Shown here one piece after another: positions 6,183 to 7,816 of a stretch of DNA of 7,816 bases. Positions within the stretch are counted from its first letter, which is position 1; each line of letters starts with the position of its first letter. Position numbers and translations under genes: made by a program. This DNA is from an uncultured Pseudomonadota bacterium (GTDB lineage: Bacteria > Pseudomonadota > Gammaproteobacteria > Burkholderiales > SG8-39). The stretch is from the NCBI GenBank assembly GCA_903895005.1, contig CAITSH010000075.1, positions 1 through 7,816 of the forward strand, in the 5' to 3' direction. The notes below the pieces were generated by a model that did not search any database, was not told where the DNA came from, and saw only the letters and a list, made by a program, of their open reading frames with translations.

Positions 6183-6266
6183 CCAACCGACACAAGCACG
6201 GACAGAGCATGAATTTCAAACAAGCAAGTTCCGCTGCGACGCACCGCGCCGCAGCCAACCAGAAAA

Positions 6267-6272
6267 AAGGAG
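6267..6272 (+). promoter_or_regulatory. Ribosome binding site that fixes the second paralog's start
   Basis: AAGGAG lies eight bases before the ATG at 6281. The frame is also open upstream, with in-frame ATGs at 6209 and 6101 lacking good sites. The RBS, and a signal peptide identical in length to the paralog's when translation starts at 6281, favour 6281. Confidence 0.7.
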
Positions 6273-6280
6273 TACGAAGC

Positions 6281-7816
6281 ATGCATTCTCGTCTCATCAA
6301 AACCCTGGCGCTGAGCATCGCGGCCATCGGCATCGCGCCGTCGGCTTTCGCGGTACTCGATCGCGCCGGTCCGGTGGATACGGTCAACGGCTGTCCGCAG
6401 TGGTATGCCGACCGCAACGGCGTGGCGCTGGAGATGTGCATCAACATCGATCCGGCCGTCCTCGCCGCCGGCGGTTGCGCCGTCCTGCCCGGCGCGCCCC
6501 CGGATGGCGTGCTGACGGTGCCCGAGGTGTTTCCGGGCAACTGGTCGGCCGAACACTTCTACACCCTCGCCTCGGTGAAGCTCCTGAGCGCAGGCCTGGA
6601 CAAGCTGACGCGCACGCCGATTTCCGGCGCAGGCGGCATTGTGTTCAACATGGGTCTTGAGGGCTCGTTTGCCACCGGCGTTCCGACGCCGGGTGCGCAG
6701 ATCACCTTCAACCGCTGGCGCGTGACGCACACCAACGTGGGTTGCACCGGCAATTACACCTACTACACGCCGAACAACACGCCGCAGACCTATGCAGGTG
6801 CCGAGGGCGGCAAGATATTCGAAACCTCGGATGTGGGCATCGGCACCTTTACCGGTCCGCTCGCCGGCACCACCGGTCCCTTCCTGCGGTGGTCCGATGT
6901 GCCTGGTGGCGCGGTGAAGGCCCCGTTTATCGGGCCGGATGGCAAAAAATACATTTCTGACTACAACGCGGTGGGCACGCCGGTGACCGGCAGCGAGCTG
7001 CCCAACCCGCTGCGCGCCAGCACCAAGGCGTGGATCCCGGCCGAGATCAAGGCGATGCCTTTTGCCAACTATGTCCTGGTTGAAGGACCGGGCGTGTCCA
7101 CGGGCAACTGCGCTACGACCGAGGCGATCTACACGACCACGGGCTTCAACCTGTTCGGTCGTCTTTTCGAAGGTGTGCTGCCTTCGGTCAACCAGGTGGA
7201 GCGCGCCACCTACAAGGCCGTGGCTTCCGTAGCCGGCGGTGCTCCTGACGGCTTCCAGGTCGGTGTCTGGGCGACGGTGGCGCAGAAAGCGGCCGGCGCG
7301 GTGCCGACCCTCGGCATGAGCCTGTTCTCGGGCGATCCCGCTGCGCCAACCAGCCAGACGCTGGAACTGGCGATGACGCGCCAGCCGCTGCCCACTACGC
7401 CCGGTACGCAGCCGAAGTTCGAGTTCTTCCAGGGAACGCCGGCAGCCAAGCAGGTCGGCGCAGGCGTTGACCTGACCCGTCCGGCCGCAACCCATGCGCG
7501 TGCCCGCATCACCAGCGACGCGCCTGCCACGCTGATGGACCTGCCGCTGGTGGACGAACTGCGCATCTCGCAAGCCCTGTGGGACAGCGCAACCAAGACG
7601 CTGACGGTGACGGCCGAGTCCGGCGCCTTGCTCGTCACGGCCACGCCGACCACGCAGACGGCGACCAATGCCGACTGCTCGGCACCCTGCCTGAAGATCG
7701 ACCCGTTCGGTCTGCCGGCCTTCGCTGCAGATGGCACGACGCCGACCAACTTCAAGCTCAATACGTGCGCGGGTGAGAAGTTTGCGGTGATGAGCACGGT
7801 CATTCAGAACGTGCAC
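6281..7816 (+). CDS. Second large secreted paralog, partial at the 3' edge
   Basis: The frame is open for 512 codons and leaves the window without a stop. It has a 24-aa signal peptide (cleavage AFA-V), and the mature protein opens VLDRAGPVD, matching the upstream paralog. Similarity continues along the whole visible length, roughly half identical by eye: PEVFPGNWSAEHFYTL, CTGNYTYYTP, SDVPGGAVKAPFIGPDGKKY, GPGVSTGNC, LVDELRISQALWDS and CSAPCLKI. The six shared cysteines are C53, C66, C155, C277, C466 and C470; C38 and C496 are extra. The window ends at a point equivalent to about residue 523 of the paralog, just where the shared module stops, so whether Ig-like repeats follow is unknown. No enzymatic motif is recognised. 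Duplication of an ancestral gene is the simplest origin, and the divergence says it is not recent. Confidence 0.87.
   Translation, partial: MHSRLIKTLALSIAAIGIAPSAFAVLDRAGPVDTVNGCPQWYADRNGVALEMCINIDPAVLAAGGCAVLPGAPPDGVLTVPEVFPGNWSAEHFYTLASVKLLSAGLDKLTRTPISGAGGIVFNMGLEGSFATGVPTPGAQITFNRWRVTHTNVGCTGNYTYYTPNNTPQTYAGAEGGKIFETSDVGIGTFTGPLAGTTGPFLRWSDVPGGAVKAPFIGPDGKKYISDYNAVGTPVTGSELPNPLRASTKAWIPAEIKAMPFANYVLVEGPGVSTGNCATTEAIYTTTGFNLFGRLFEGVLPSVNQVERATYKAVASVAGGAPDGFQVGVWATVAQKAAGAVPTLGMSLFSGDPAAPTSQTLELAMTRQPLPTTPGTQPKFEFFQGTPAAKQVGAGVDLTRPAATHARARITSDAPATLMDLPLVDELRISQALWDSATKTLTVTAESGALLVTATPTTQTATNADCSAPCLKIDPFGLPAFAADGTTPTNFKLNTCAGEKFAVMSTVIQNVH

Noticed and set aside
6017..7816. 599-codon minus-strand open frame opposite the second paralog
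   Set aside because: Again a shadow of a clearly coding plus strand whose protein is conserved with its neighbour.

Overview
The window is GC-rich, densely coded on the + strand only, and almost every product carries an export signal. The protein set (multicopper oxidase, SCO, TlpA, Sel1-repeat and CusF-like proteins) points to a Gram-negative proteobacterium. Codon choice and family mix look most like a betaproteobacterium of the Burkholderiales type, but that placement is inference. There are no RNA genes, mobile elements, CRISPR arrays or integrase genes.

Region 1 (1-2581) reads as one operon for exported redox and copper proteins. It holds the C-terminus of a multicopper oxidase with intact type 1 copper ligands, an SCO-like copper chaperone with a Tat-type leader and a stretched CX4C motif, a periplasmic Sel1-repeat protein, and a TlpA/thioredoxin-like protein with a WCEPC active site. 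The last two genes overlap by ATGA. A coherent reading is that the SCO protein metallates the oxidase, TlpA keeps the SCO cysteines reduced, and the Sel1 protein is a scaffold.

Region 2 (2582-3465) is a small CusF-like periplasmic copper-binding protein between two structured non-coding stretches. Upstream of it are two diverged copies (period 130 bp) of an ~83-bp element, each starting in the 3' arm of a hairpin whose two arms changed together. Downstream are overlapping, mutually exclusive hairpins and then a ~120-bp stretch of about 30% GC that probably holds the promoter for the next gene.

Region 3 (3466-7816) is a tandem pair of large secreted paralogs of a family I cannot name. The first is complete (874 aa): a ~500-aa N-terminal module with conserved cysteines, two Ig/cadherin-like modules and a distinct C-terminal domain. 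The second matches it along the N-terminal module and runs off the window at residue 512, where that module ends. A 78-nt nested GC hairpin separates them. Their location beside copper-enzyme maturation genes suggests, without proving, that they are extracellular or surface partners or substrates of the same metal-redox system.
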